Below, in pieces: positions 1-16,456 of a stretch of DNA of 64,000 nucleotides. The notes beneath the pieces are model-generated. The model worked only from the letters and a program-made list of their open reading frames with translations. It was not told the DNA's origin and searched no databases. This DNA comes from Limanda limanda. Lineage: Eukaryota > Chordata > Actinopteri > Pleuronectiformes > Pleuronectidae. The translations under genes and the position numbers were made by a program. Numbering within the stretch: the stretch's first letter is position 1; every line of letters begins with the position of its first letter. The DNA lies in assembly GCF_963576545.1 (NCBI RefSeq), contig NC_083649.1, positions 7,531,406-7,595,405 on the forward strand, read 5' to 3'.

Positions 1-339
1 GTAATATTGGTAAAATTAAAACTCCAGGACAACAGAAGGGGAATTTAAACTATGGGATCCATACTTTATCATTTATATCATATAAAATATGTCATCAATA
101 TCGTTTAAAATCATTTTTCAGTGTGTTTCCTGGAGCGATACGGTCGCGTCAAGCGCAAACAAAAATAGACTCGACGCCGAAACGATCGCTGCACGACGCG
201 AGGCAGCCTTGCTGTGGCGCTGCACTTCAGCCTCCGTTGGGACCGGCACAGAGGTGGGAGTGGATGGGAGCCGGACATCCAGCTGGCCCGCCGCATCGGC
301 GGAGAGAGAGTTTAAACTGCTGCTGCTCCACTGACTATA

Positions 340-515
340 ACAACGCCGCAATCATACACTTAAAAAAATGCAATACAAACCGGAAGTATTCCAAGTATTC
401 AGAATACGTTACTCAGATTAGTTAATGTAATGGAATACGTTACAGATTACATTTTTGGGCATGTATTCTGTATTCTGTAACGAAATACATTTTGAAAGTA
501 TCCTTCCCAACACTG
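340..515. mobile_element. hAT-like MITE terminus (partial)
   Basis: The stretch is rich in 'gaatacgtta / attctgtaac' motifs and ends in cttcccaacactg, the form of a terminal inverted repeat common in teleost non-autonomous hAT elements. No matching opposite end or 8-bp target duplication was found, so this is probably a truncated copy. The GC-richer block before it (about 120-340) may belong to the same element. Assignment rests on recognition of the motif only. Confidence 0.45.
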
Positions 516-2400
516 GCCGTGAATCAGCATTATACTTAATGCACGTGTAAATCTGTGGTGGGTAAAGATCAGCCGTTCGGATCACTGACTCCTGATGGGG
601 TGGAAACTATAAAAATATCCAAAAGACACATAACATCTCTTCCCATCATATTAATTGGACAACATGAGGATAGCAAAAAAGGAACACTTGAATTTTTCAG
701 TGATGCCTCATATTATATTATATTATAATATCACCTCATATTAAGGGAGTCATGAATTTCAACCACGGCACTTCCTGAATCCAACACAGATCTAACAACT
801 CATTTGCTCATTTTAGGATGTGTGTCAAACACATCATTCTTGATGACTGAATGTGTTGCTCCTAAAACTACAAGGAATTTAATCTCTTTCCCTAGCAATG
901 TGAGTGTGTGTTGGCATATGAACGTATACATCTCATTGATATTTTAACATATGTCCCTATCAGTAGTTTGTCTTTCTTTTCTAAAAAAAAAAAAAATCTT
1001 TCACTTCTGTGCTAAGTGTTTGTGTTTGTGTAGTGCATTCACTCTCTCGATGTGTGATGTGTCCCTCACGGCCTCGTTCTCTGTTCAAAGATGCTGGTTC
1101 CACCCTCTCCTCCATCCCCGCCTCGGCTCCATCAGCCTTGTAAAGTTGCTGTTTCTTTGGATAATTTTTTGTTTTGCCCAATGTCCCTTCTCTCCTCAGA
1201 GAAAACAAATGTCCACGTGCCATCTCCCCTCCTTCCTTGAAATTTTCTTCTTTTGCGTCCGCGATTTACCTCTGAACATCTTCAGTGAGGCTTTATGCAT
1301 ATCAGTCTCTCTTTTCTTCTTCTTTTCTTCATGTTTAAATCAACTGCAAGTGCTGTTATTAAGCTCTTCCCGAGTCCCACTTGATGCCTGTACGTTTCAA
1401 CAGGCTGGCAACATCAGGTCACTTTACGCGATTTGGGCTGGATCTTGTCCCATCCATATTGCCCACTGGTGCAAGGTGAAGAGAGGAGTTGCGTGTCTGG
1501 AACGTTATTAGGTGGAGGAGGTTGTTGTGGAGCCTGGGCTCCCGCCTCTGGAACATCCGCTTCTGGTGGAGCTTGGTGTTGTTGTGGTTGTCGTCTTCTC
1601 CGCGGGGAAGAGTCGAGGTCGGAAACCTGCATTTTGAAACACTGAGACATTTGTGAGGTGTTATCTGTCCCTGCCAGTGTGTGTTTTCTGTCACTCTGAT
1701 TCAATTTTCTTCTAACCACATTCCTTATACTAAAATTCCCCCCAGTCTTTCATTCACACTTGTATCAGACTTAGTGCTGTGTCACCATAGTTCCTTCGCA
1801 TGAAGTTCGTTTTAAGAATACTTAGATCAGTTCCATTATCCAAATCTTATATTTTTACCTATGTAAAGAATTTTTTAAATTTTATTATTAGTTACCTTAA
1901 GTCTTCAATCAATCTCCAAAACGCTATCTTAAGGAGCAGATAGGAAACCCAGCAATATAAACATCAAAATAATGCAATACCCCCCATACAATAATCAACA
2001 GTAATTTCCTCCTGTAATTACCTTGTTACTGTTAGTCTCCTAATTCATCTCTCTTTTTTTAATTTATTCATTTTTCCCTTTTTTGTTTTAATTTTTTCGT
2101 TTTTTAATACACTTAAATATCCTGCCTGACCATCACGAATCATAGTGCCTTAAAGAAGTTCTCTACCTGGCGCGCGTCTTGAGTCTTGTTTCACACAATG
2201 CAAATACACTCAGTATTATGTCCTCTCTGTGGATGTGTTATTTAACAAACTCCTTTTTAAAGGTGCCTCATCAGTCTACCTTCCAGGTTTCTTCTAAACC
2301 TTGGTTAAAAATTTACGGGGCCTTCACCCGTCTGGAGGATCCCGTTCCTCTTAGACCAACTTCTCCGTAACACTATGTCTGCTGGTATAAATTACACTTG
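516..2400. other. Gene-free stretch, probable retroelement interior
   Basis: I see no convincing gene here. The open frames on both strands at about 950-1720 are low in complexity (Ser/Phe/Leu-rich on plus, Pro/Gln/Arg-rich on minus). The minus-strand Pro/Gln-rich frame at 1414-1719 could be a decayed gag-like segment, because an LTR with primer-binding site oriented on minus begins just upstream at 2577, but no diagnostic motif is visible. Confidence 0.35.
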
Positions 2401-2554
2401 AAATCTCAGATTCTCAGCAGATAGATTACAGCGCTGAGACGATCCGGCTCGGGTCTAGGTCCCTGCATCTCACCCGTGGGGTGGTTAAGGTTGGAAACTT
2501 TTTTCCAAGATGATCAGTCAACCAGACACCGAGTCCAGATGCGCCCAGATGTGC

Positions 2555-2576
2555 GATCCCACTTCTGACACCAAAT
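2555..2576 (-). other. Retrotransposon primer-binding site (putative)
   Basis: On minus, the motif TTTGGTGTCAGAAGTGGGAT follows the LTR end with a two-base gap, the spacing expected for a tRNA primer-binding site in Gypsy/BEL-type elements. The tRNA family was not assigned. Confidence 0.45.
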
Positions 2577-3330
2577 TGTGGTGGAAATCTGGAGATACAA
2601 GAGATTAAGATTAAGATACATTTATTTGTCCCAAACACATGCACAGACATGCACAAGCACACTCATGCAAGGAGGGAAATTTAACCTCTGCTTTTAACCC
2701 ATCTGGTGCAGGACACACAGAGCAGTGGGCAGCCATGTACGGAGGCTGGAAACACCAAAGTTATCTAAGTGTATTTAATAAGGGGCTTTCTGCAGAAAGG
2801 ATCAACACAGGGAAACCGCAAGGGTCTCAGAGTGAAGATGCAGGACAGTCAAACACATGATCTTATATAGGAGGACTAAGGCTGTCTCTCTCAGCCAATC
2901 CAGACTGGTTCTGTAGGTGCAGGGAGAGAGCTATCTAAACACAGACAACTGATTTACATGTTTTTCCTTTGGAGATAAGCAGACATACGTTCAGTTCTTT
3001 GGGGAGTCTAAAGGGTCCAACAGTTTTCAGGTCATACACAGTTCAGGCCATTAAAACAGTCCAGGTCATAAATTATTTGAACAGTTTGTATATGTATGTA
3101 GAAAGGTCATAAAAGCCTTTAGACAGAGCTACAAAAACTTACTTTCTAAATACAACATAGGTTTCACACATACTTAGTTAATTTTGCCATTGCACTATCT
3201 ATAGTTATTAATTTGATTGTTAATCAGAGTTCCAAATTTACTTTAGTTAGTACTTTTATGAGACTTAATCAATAAATTGGATATATTTTCCCTTCATTTG
3301 AAGGCAGGTGCCCCGAGGTAACTTAAATCA
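2577..3330 (-). mobile_element. LTR of a minus-strand LTR retrotransposon
   Basis: Read on minus, the segment has LTR anatomy: a TATA box (CTATATAAG) at 2861-2870, an AATAAA signal at 2621-2626, and an end ...TTTCCACCACA at 2577. It is followed at 2555-2575 by TTTGGTGTCAGAAGTGGGAT, a primer-binding-site-like sequence in the right place. The U3 outer edge (about 3330) is a guess because no TG start or target duplication was found. No second LTR is visible, so the element is incomplete. It lies downstream of the FAM111-like gene. Confidence 0.5.
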
Positions 3331-3424
3331 ATTAAAGTTATATTTGATATTTATATTTTTAATACCAATATTCAATATTTTATTTTGATAAATGACACTT
3401 TTGGATGCCGAAAGGCACACCATT

Positions 3425-3975
3425 TTATGGTATCACGTTTAATCCACTACTGCACAACACTGTGAACACCCAGAAACGTTTGCTTGTCCTCTGAAGGCAC
3501 CAAAAAAAAACTTGTTTTTCCACCTTACAGTCTCTCCTGGTTCTTGGTGCTGAATCACCGAGGTGTGTCCGTGTCAAACGACTTCCGCGAATGAGACTTT
3601 CAACAGATCCTCCTCAAATTATTTGACTTGTCATTCAGATCAAAGTAACTAAAGAACAAAGCTCTTAAAATATCTTCACCTGCTGTTCAGTCTGTGTCAC
3701 TGCAGAAAAGCACAAACTAGGAACAAGCTCGTGGTGGATGAGACAGTGTTGAATACAAATGTTAAATTGTTGAAACTTTTCCTATTACACAAATCAGGAA
3801 ATGAAGAAACAATACACTTAGAAGTTTTATTCAGTAAGGACTAAACAAAATACACAGAAAAATGACAAATAATAACACATAGGGCAGGAGCGGCAGAAAA
3901 CTCTAAGTAAAGTTAACTATTGGAACGTAGCCCGGGTCATTTCACTCAACTTTTTGAGTTTTAAAAGCCTCAACT
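3425..3975 (-). repeat. Second, damaged copy of the FAM111-like promoter region
   Basis: This block is near-identical to two parts of the region upstream of the FAM111-like gene: about 8310-8395, and 8796-9225 with the roughly 400 bp between them missing. It keeps the non-coding first exon and its donor (GGAGAGACT|gtaag, about 3527). The TATA motif present at 8891-8898 is replaced by a run with no TATA (3612-3625). Its far end (3927-3965) holds a single unit of the sequence that forms the 59-bp minisatellite at 9191. It looks like the promoter of a lost or deleted tandem paralogue. Confidence 0.75.
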
Positions 3976-4795
3976 GAAATATTGTTAAAATATGCCAAAA
4001 TTAGAAAATACAGAAATAACCACACAGAAAAATAGTAACTATGATAGTCAGCAAAGAAATAATTACATTTATATCCCAGTTAAAAACACAAAATACACTA
4101 ATATCTATACAAAAGATGTGTGCAGTGATGTGGACAAGTGTAGTTTAAACAACAGACATCAGTTGAGACAGAAAAGGTCAGATTATGTTGTTTAACTCAG
4201 ATTTTGATCTTTGACGTTTCATTCATACATTTATATAGCTGGTTAAAGTAAATACCTTCATATTAAATGACGACTAAAACTCATACAAGAAAGAAAATGA
4301 TTGAAGCCCCACCCGTCCATCATTGTCATTTTCTTACAAACTATTTAAGTAAAAGAATCCCCCAGTTTGGACCAGGTACGATCCTTCCAATTATCCAGTC
4401 AATGGACCTTTACAAAACAGAAACCAACGCATTTGATATAGAACGACAAAACACAGCAAACGCACACAAAATGCTTTACTTTAAAAAACAAATGGTTAAA
4501 TCGAAAAAACATGACGATGGATATTTGTAGCTCATACTATGATAGCTGAGTTTTAAAAAAAAAAACGTGTTTGTTTCACATGAACAAAAACAAGTATTTG
4601 CAATCAGGCTAGAAATCACCGCTCCCTTTATCTAAAAGTGGTTATTGTTACTTTATAATTATAAACCAGCATCAGTTTGATCTCTCTACAACTCCCTGCC
4701 TTTCCTTACGAGAGTCCTGATCTATGAAAACAGATTCGCTCTCTGTTCACTGACTGTCTTTTTTCAGCAGTTATCACTGTACTTGTGTGTGTACA
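3976..4795. other. AT-rich spacer 3' of the FAM111-like gene
   Basis: AT-rich DNA with no recognisable gene. The 87-residue plus-strand frame at 4267-4530 is lysine- and threonine-rich without family resemblance and is probably chance. This would be 3'UTR or downstream sequence of the minus-strand protease gene. Confidence 0.4.
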
Positions 4796-4799
4796 TTTA

Positions 4800-6616
4800 T
4801 TAAGTGTCCTTTGGGACATGCTTCATTTGTTTCTGGTAGAATTCAGTAAAAGCCTGTGACTTCATATCCATGCGTTTAAAGATGTCAGACAAAGGATAGC
4901 AGAACTCGATCACATTCTCTTTTTCCTTTTTTCCTATCTTATACCGTCCTGAATGCATTGCCAAAACGTTGCAGTCCTTATCAAAGACAGGACAGCCAGA
5001 CGACCCATGAACAGAAGTTTTTGTAACAGATTCTGCCCCACCGTCAATGTAATGCTTAGTAATCAATTTAGTGGTCTTGTATAAAACCGGTTCTGGGTTT
5101 TCAGGTGCAATACACAAGCATGCATCCATTCTTTTCACTCCACCACCACGGTGCCCGATGATGCAAACACCATCGCTTTGGTTAAGGTGTTCACATTTTT
5201 TAAACAGACCATTAGGCAAGCTCTTGACATCCATGAGCTCTAACAAAGCCCAGTCATAAATCTCCTCGGTGCACTCAAAGCTATCGACCTTCTTTACTTC
5301 TACAACCAAATCGGACAAATGGACAAAGACCTCTTTAGTAAGGTTCATTAATTTCTCATTATAAGCCTCTTTGACCACATGGGCATTTGTGAGGACAAAG
5401 CTGTCAAATAGGAGAAAGCCACTTCCTGCTGCCCTACCGTCTATTATAACCTGACAAACTGAATCACTGAGAACCATCAGTTCCTTCAACATTTTCACTT
5501 CTGTGCACGTCTGAGCATTTTTTCCATACTCGTCATGCAAGATTTTCTTCATGGAACGGATCCCATCATCACCGTAAAAGGTTTTTGATCGCATCCCTTT
5601 CATGTAGTTCTCCAAATATGAAGAGAGGTGAGTCCTTTGCAGTGCGGTGTTCCCTGCTTCCCTGTTGCCACTTGTGTCGGTATTATCATTCACTGACTTC
5701 TTTAAAGCTTCTGGTCTCTCAGACTTAGCTGGCTGTGAATCATCTTCAAGACTGCTAGGCAGACTTTCTGGTAGATTTTTGCCCACTGCCTCTGTGTAAA
5801 ATGTGCAACCTTGGTCAAGCAACAGCTTGTTCAGTTCTGGGGTTATCTTCCTTGGAATCATAATAAATGAAGAATCGTTTGGATGTGGCTCCTCTTCCTA
5901 TAGGAATGAAAAATTATCCATATTTAAATGAATCGCAGGAGAATATTTTCATCAGATTTAAGCAAGACCACTGTGTCTCAATTCAGGGCTGCCTCCTTCA
6001 GAGGCTGCATTTGAGGACCAGTTTCATCACATCTCATTTCAAAGTCTCCTTCAAATGCAGCCGACAAATGTTTCCTTCCATCCCTGAGGAATGAAGGCTC
6101 CACCGGTGGATCCTTCCTATCCCAGGACTCATTGTGCGTCAGTGACGATACTTTTTTTTTCAAAGAGGTAATGGATACACCCCCCTGACTTGAGACACAG
6201 CTATTGACTGATCATCTCAAACATGGCTGAAGTGAGATGGAAGTGAGCACCAACACAGACTGAACCAAACGTTAAATGTTGCAGAAGAAGAAAACATTTG
6301 TGTATTTTACAAGACAAACCTTTTTAACAAGAGGTGGTTTACCAGATGTACTCCCTTCCTCTTTCAGGTCTTCTGATTTATTCTTGAGATAAGAGAGAAA
6401 TATTATTATTGATATTATATGATGAAACGCCCGTTAAGACTTTTGACTATGTAAATCAGTAATCAGAATATTCTCAGGATATATACTTTTGAAACAATTT
6501 GAGTTTGGTGTACTTTTCAATACACAGGAAACAATCAGTACCTCAGAACTTTTGTCCCTTGGTTCCGACTCAGGTTCCATCTTTATCAGGTGGTTTCCAG
6601 CTGAATTAGGATCCAT
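4800..6616 (-). CDS. FAM111-like trypsin-fold serine protease
   Basis: Likely a FAM111-family nuclear serine protease; human FAM111A acts with PCNA at stalled forks and DNA-protein crosslinks. Model, minus strand: exon 6616-6542 (ATG directly after a ctgtag acceptor), exon 6382-6320, and a large exon 5897-4800, all phase 0, about 411 residues. The large exon carries the whole peptidase domain. It has a GSGFLLFDSFVLTNAHVV segment with the catalytic His, YDWALLEL with the likely Asp, and HGSSGCPVF with the Ser in a GxSGxP nucleophile loop. The N-terminal exons are short, acidic and lysine-rich. The protein is shorter than human FAM111A (about 611). An AATAAA overlaps the TAA stop (4796-4802). 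A non-coding first exon lies at 8801-8866. FAM111B-like or another trypsin-like 2-Cys-peptidase relative is possible; the protease fold is more certain than the subfamily. Confidence 0.72.
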
Positions 6617-7370
6617 CTACAGGAAGGGAAAACAAGAATGATTGATGTCAAATAACTTAGAATATTTCAAATCTTCTTCTCACTTTGCCACAAAGCAAAA
6701 CTGGAATCAAATCTAAATAAATACTTACCATCGTAAATGAGTAAAAGGAAATTATAACACATATCTACACAGGAATTGTAGATAGTAATGAAATAGATAA
6801 CTGCGATTCACATCTAGTTGGCAAAACTCATGTTAAAAAAAAATGTACGCTTGCGCCACCAAACATTCATGCATGCAGGCGATGAGTTCCAGTAAGGAAG
6901 CAGTGAACGGACGAAGCTGAAATTAAAAGGATTATTTTATATGACGCAGGAGTCATTCATTTAAAATATGTTAAAAAACAAGTTCAACAGCCTGGTTTGC
7001 TTTAGTAGATAAACAAACTGTGCACACCCAGAAACTTTTGCTTGTCCTCTGAAGACACCAAAGAAAGGCACCAAAAACAAAACTTGTTTTTCCACCTGTT
7101 GATCGCTCTGTCCTTCTTAGCAATCGATATTGGATAATTCGAATAAAAATCAATTTTAATCAGAGAATAGTATTTTCAAACACAGCCGTGTGTCTAGCAA
7201 CCAATTCAGAAATCAGGAAATTCTGTTGAGGCGAATTGAATAAACGTGATTTGCAGATTCAAATGGGACAGAATAAAGATGACCAGTTGACATTGCCCAC
7301 ACCGGCCCACTTCTAGATCCGGGTCAGATTGTTATGATTATTCTTATTATACCAAGACTTCGTTGAATTT
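6082..7370. repeat. Tandem duplication, copy 1 (1.29 kb)
   Basis: A direct repeat adjoins copy 2 at 7371 without a gap. Both begin ccctgaggaatg and end ...ccaagacttcgttgaatttcc. This copy contains the intact exon pair (6616-6542 and 6382-6320) of the FAM111-like gene plus intron sequence. By eye the copies differ at only a few percent of positions, with small indels, which suggests a recent event. Confidence 0.9.
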
Positions 7371-8664
7371 CCCTGAGGAATGATGGCTCCACCGGTGGAT
7401 CCTTCCTATCCCAGGACTAATTGTGCGTCAGTGACGATACAGTTTTTTCAAAGAGGTAGTGGATACACCCCCCTGACTTGAGACACAGCTATTGACTGAT
7501 CATCTCAAACATGGCTGAAGTGAGATGGAAGTGAGCACCAACACAGACTAAACCAAACGTTAAATGTTGCAGAAGAACAAAACATTTGTGTATTTTACAA
7601 GACAAACCTTTTCATCAAGAGGTGGTTTACCAGATGGACTCCCTTCCTCTTTCAGGTCTTCTGATTTATTCTTGAGATAAGAGAGAGAAATATTATTATT
7701 GATATTATATGATGAAACACACACTTAAGACTTTTGACTTTGTAAATCAGTAATCATCAAGTATTCTCAGGATATATACTTTTGAAACAACTTGAATTTG
7801 TTGTACTATTCATTACACAGAACACAATCAGTACCTCAGAACGTTTGTTCTTTGGTTCCGACTTAGGTCCCATTTTGATCACGTGGTTTCCAGCTGAATT
7901 AGGATCTTATCTACAGGAAGGGAAAACAAGAATAATTGATGTCAAATAACTTAGAATATTTCAAATCATCTTCTCACTTTGCCACAAAGCAAAACTGGAA
8001 TCAAATCTAAATAAATACTTACCATCGTAAATGAGCAAAAGGAAATTATAACACAGATCTACACAGGAATTGTAGATAGGAATGAAATAGATAACTGCGA
8101 TTCACATCTAGTTGGCAAAACTCATGCTAAAAAAAAATGTATGCTTGCGCCACCAAACAGCCACACATGCAGGCGTTGAGTTCCAGTAAGGAAGCAGTGA
8201 ACGGGCGACGCTGAAATTAAAAGGATTATTTTAAATGACGCAGGAGTCATTCATTTAAAATATGTTAAAAAACAAGTTCAACAGCCTGGTTTGCTTTAGT
8301 AGATAAACAAACTGTGCACACCCAGAAACTTTGGCTTGTCCTCTGAAACACACAAGAAAGGCACCAAAAACTAAACTGGTTTTTCCACCTGTTGATCGCT
8401 TTGCCCTTCTGAGCATTCGATATTGGATAATTCGAATAAAGATCAATTTTAATCAGAGAATAGTATTTTCAAACACAGCCGTGTGTCTAGCAACCAATTC
8501 AGAAATCAGGAAATTCTGTTGAGGCGAATTAAATAAACGTGATTTCCAGCTTCAAATGGGACAGAATAAAGATGACCAGTTGACATTGCCCACCCTGGCC
8601 CACTTCTAGATTCGGGTCAGATTGTTATGATTTTTCTTATTATACCAAGACTTCGTTGAATTTC
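7371..8664. repeat. Tandem duplication, copy 2 (1.29 kb)
   Basis: Second copy of the 6082-7370 unit, proximal to the promoter of the FAM111-like gene. It carries duplicates of the two small exons (7910-7835 and 7670-7608). The protease exon itself is not duplicated. Confidence 0.9.
7608..7910 (-). pseudogene. Duplicated leader exons of the FAM111-like gene, start codon lost
   Basis: Exon 7910-7835 is the counterpart of 6616-6542 but is 76 instead of 75 nt: the ATGG after the acceptor is changed to ATAAG, so the original start codon is gone. An in-frame internal ATG (ATGGGACCT) could serve instead. Exon 7670-7608 (63 nt) is intact and keeps phase 0 and both splice sites. These exons could be skipped, could encode an alternative N-terminus that reads into the 6616 exon set, or could be dead. 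Confidence 0.6.
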
Positions 8665-8800
8665 CTATCGTGATGTATTCTGGAAAAACTCTCAAGTCCA
8701 CGGTGTGAAAATGTTCCCACTCCGAATTTCTTAATCTGAACTGAACTTTACTTTGACTGTATTTTTAAATCTGAATAATTCATCGAAAACAGCTACTTAC

Positions 8801-8898
8801 AGTCTCTCCTGGTTCTTTGTGCTGAATCACCGAGCTGTGTACGTGTCAGACGACTTCCGCGAATGAGACTTTCAACAGATCCTCCTCTCCTTATATAC
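8801..8898 (-). promoter_or_regulatory. Promoter and non-coding first exon of the FAM111-like gene
   Basis: On minus, a TATATAA box at 8898-8891 precedes a presumed start near 8866. The transcript would run to a clear donor (GAGAGACT|gtaagt) at 8801. No ATG-led frame is visible, so this is most likely 5'UTR spliced to the ATG-bearing exon. The copy at about 3527-3625 keeps the donor but not the TATA box. Confidence 0.6.
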
Positions 8899-9190
8899 CT
8901 TGTCATTCAGATCATAATAACTAAAGAACAAAGCTCTCAAAATATCTCCACCTGCTGTTCAATCTGTGTCACTGCAGAAAAGCACAAACTAGGAACAGGC
9001 TTGCGGTGGATGAGACAGTGTTAGATACTGATTTTAAATTGTTGAATCTTTTCATATTACACAAAACAGGAAATGAAGAAACAATACACTTAGAAGTTTT
9101 ATTCAGCAAGGACTAAACAAATACACAGAAAAATTACATCTAATATATCAATAGTGCAGGGGAGGCAGAAAACTCTAAGCAAAGTTAACT

Positions 9191-10619
9191 ATTGGGACGC
9201 AGCCCGGGTCATGTAACTCAGATGGGAAGGTTCCGAAGCCAAATGGAGTATTGGGATGCAGCCCGTGTCATGTCACCCAGATGGAGCAGTTCCTAAGACA
9301 AATGGAGTATTGGGACGCAGCCCGGGTCAAGAAACTCAGATGGGAAGGTTCCTAAGACACATGGAGTATTGGGACGCAGCCCGGGTCATTTCACAGAGAA
9401 GGAACAGTTCCTAAGACAAATGGAGTGTTGGGACGCAACCCGGGTCCTGAAACTCAGATGGGAAGGTTCCTAAGCCAAATGGAGTATTGGGACGCAGCCC
9501 GGGTCATGACACTCAGATGGGAAGGCTCCTAAGACAAATGGAGTATTGGGACGCAGCCCTGGTCATTTCACTCAGATGGGAAGGTTCCTAAGACAAATGG
9601 AGTATTGGGACGCAGCCCTGGTCATGTCACTCAGATGGGAAGGTTCCTAAGCCAAATTGAGTATTGGGATGCAGCCCGGGTCATGTCACCCAGATGGAGC
9701 GGTTCCTAAGCCAAATGGAGTATTGGGATGCAGCCCGGGTCGTTTCACTCAGCGGGGAAGGTTCCAAAGCCAAATGGAGTATTGGTACGCAGCCGGGTCA
9801 TTTCACAGAGATGGAACAGTTCCTAGGCCAGATGGAGTATTGGGATGCAGCCCGGGTCATGTCACCCAGATGGAACGGTTCCTAAGTCAGATGGAGTATT
9901 GGGATGCAGCCCGGGTCATGTCACCGAGATGGAACGGTTCCTAAGCCAGATGTAGTATTGGGACGCAGCCCGGGTCATGTCACTCAATTGGGAAGGTTCC
10001 AAAGCCAGATGGAGTATTGGGACGCAGCCTGGGTCATGTCACTCAGTTGGGAAGGTTCCTAAACCAAATGGAGTATTGGAATGCAGCCCAGGTCATTTCA
10101 CAGAGATGGAACAGTTCCTAAGCCAAATGGAGTATTGGGACGCAGCCCTGGTCATGACACTCAGATGAAAAGGTTCCTAAGCCAAATGGAGTATTGGGAC
10201 GCAGCCTGGGTCATTTCACTCAGATGGGAAGGTTCCTAAGACAAATGGAGTATTGGGATGCAGCCCGGGTCGTTTCACTCTGATGGGAAGGTTCCTAAGA
10301 AGAATGGAGTATTGGAACGCAGCCCTGGTCATGTCACTCAGATGGGAAGGTTCCTAAGCCAGATGGAGTATTGGGATGCAGCCCAGGTCATGTCACTCAG
10401 ATGGGAAGGTTCCAAAGCCAAATGGAGTATTGGGACGCAGCCCGGTTCGTTTCACTCAGATGGGAAGGTTCCTAAGACAAATGGAGTATTGGGATGCAGC
10501 CCGGGTCATGTCACTCAGATGGGAAGGTTCCTAAGACAAATGGAGTATTGGAATGCAGCCCGGGTCATTCCACAGAAATGGAACAGTTCCTAAATCAGAT
10601 GGAGTATTGGGACGCAGCC
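9191..10619. repeat. 59-bp minisatellite, about 24 copies
   Basis: Tandem array of a 59-bp unit (core gtattgggacgcagcccggg, then tcatgtcactcagatgggaa, then ggttcctaagacaaatgga). Units differ by a few substitutions. Variant types (cagatgggaa versus cagagatggaa; cctaagac versus cctaagcc) are interspersed, as expected for unequal exchange or conversion. It spans almost all of the space between the divergent FAM111-like and asl promoters. Short open frames through it are by-products of a repeat that has few stops. Confidence 0.97.
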
Positions 10620-10641
10620 TCCGCTTCAGCGCGTCAGGCGG

Positions 10642-10653
10642 TGACGTCACGTG
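10642..10653 (+). promoter_or_regulatory. CRE and E-box in the asl promoter
   Basis: A perfect palindromic CRE (TGACGTCA, 10642-10649) overlaps a CACGTG E-box (10648-10653), about 55 bp before the asl ATG and about 25 bp after the end of the minisatellite. Urea-cycle genes, including ASL, are known to respond to glucagon/cAMP, so a CREB input is plausible; the site itself is direct observation. Confidence 0.7.
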
Positions 10654-10702
10654 TTTACATCGGGCTCATATTAAACAGCTCGACTCTCCACCGGCAGTGA
10701 AC

Positions 10703-16456
<5,754 letters not shown>

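Noticed and set aside
951..1511. 186-residue plus-strand frame
   Set aside because: Ser/Phe/Leu-rich translation of pyrimidine-rich DNA inside probable retroelement sequence; no domain or splice signals.
4267..4530. 87-residue plus-strand frame
   Set aside because: AT-rich, Lys/Thr-rich, no homology or promoter evidence; opposite to the FAM111-like gene.
5978..6163. Possible extra exon of the FAM111-like gene
   Set aside because: A short open frame exists near a cctcag acceptor-like site, and part of it is duplicated at about 7378. No FAM111 similarity is visible, and the phase-0 joining of 6320 to 5897 makes it unnecessary.
9191..10619. CRISPR-like array
   Set aside because: The 59-bp units are contiguous without unique spacers, in a eukaryotic genome; this is a minisatellite. 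The same holds for 33872-36345.
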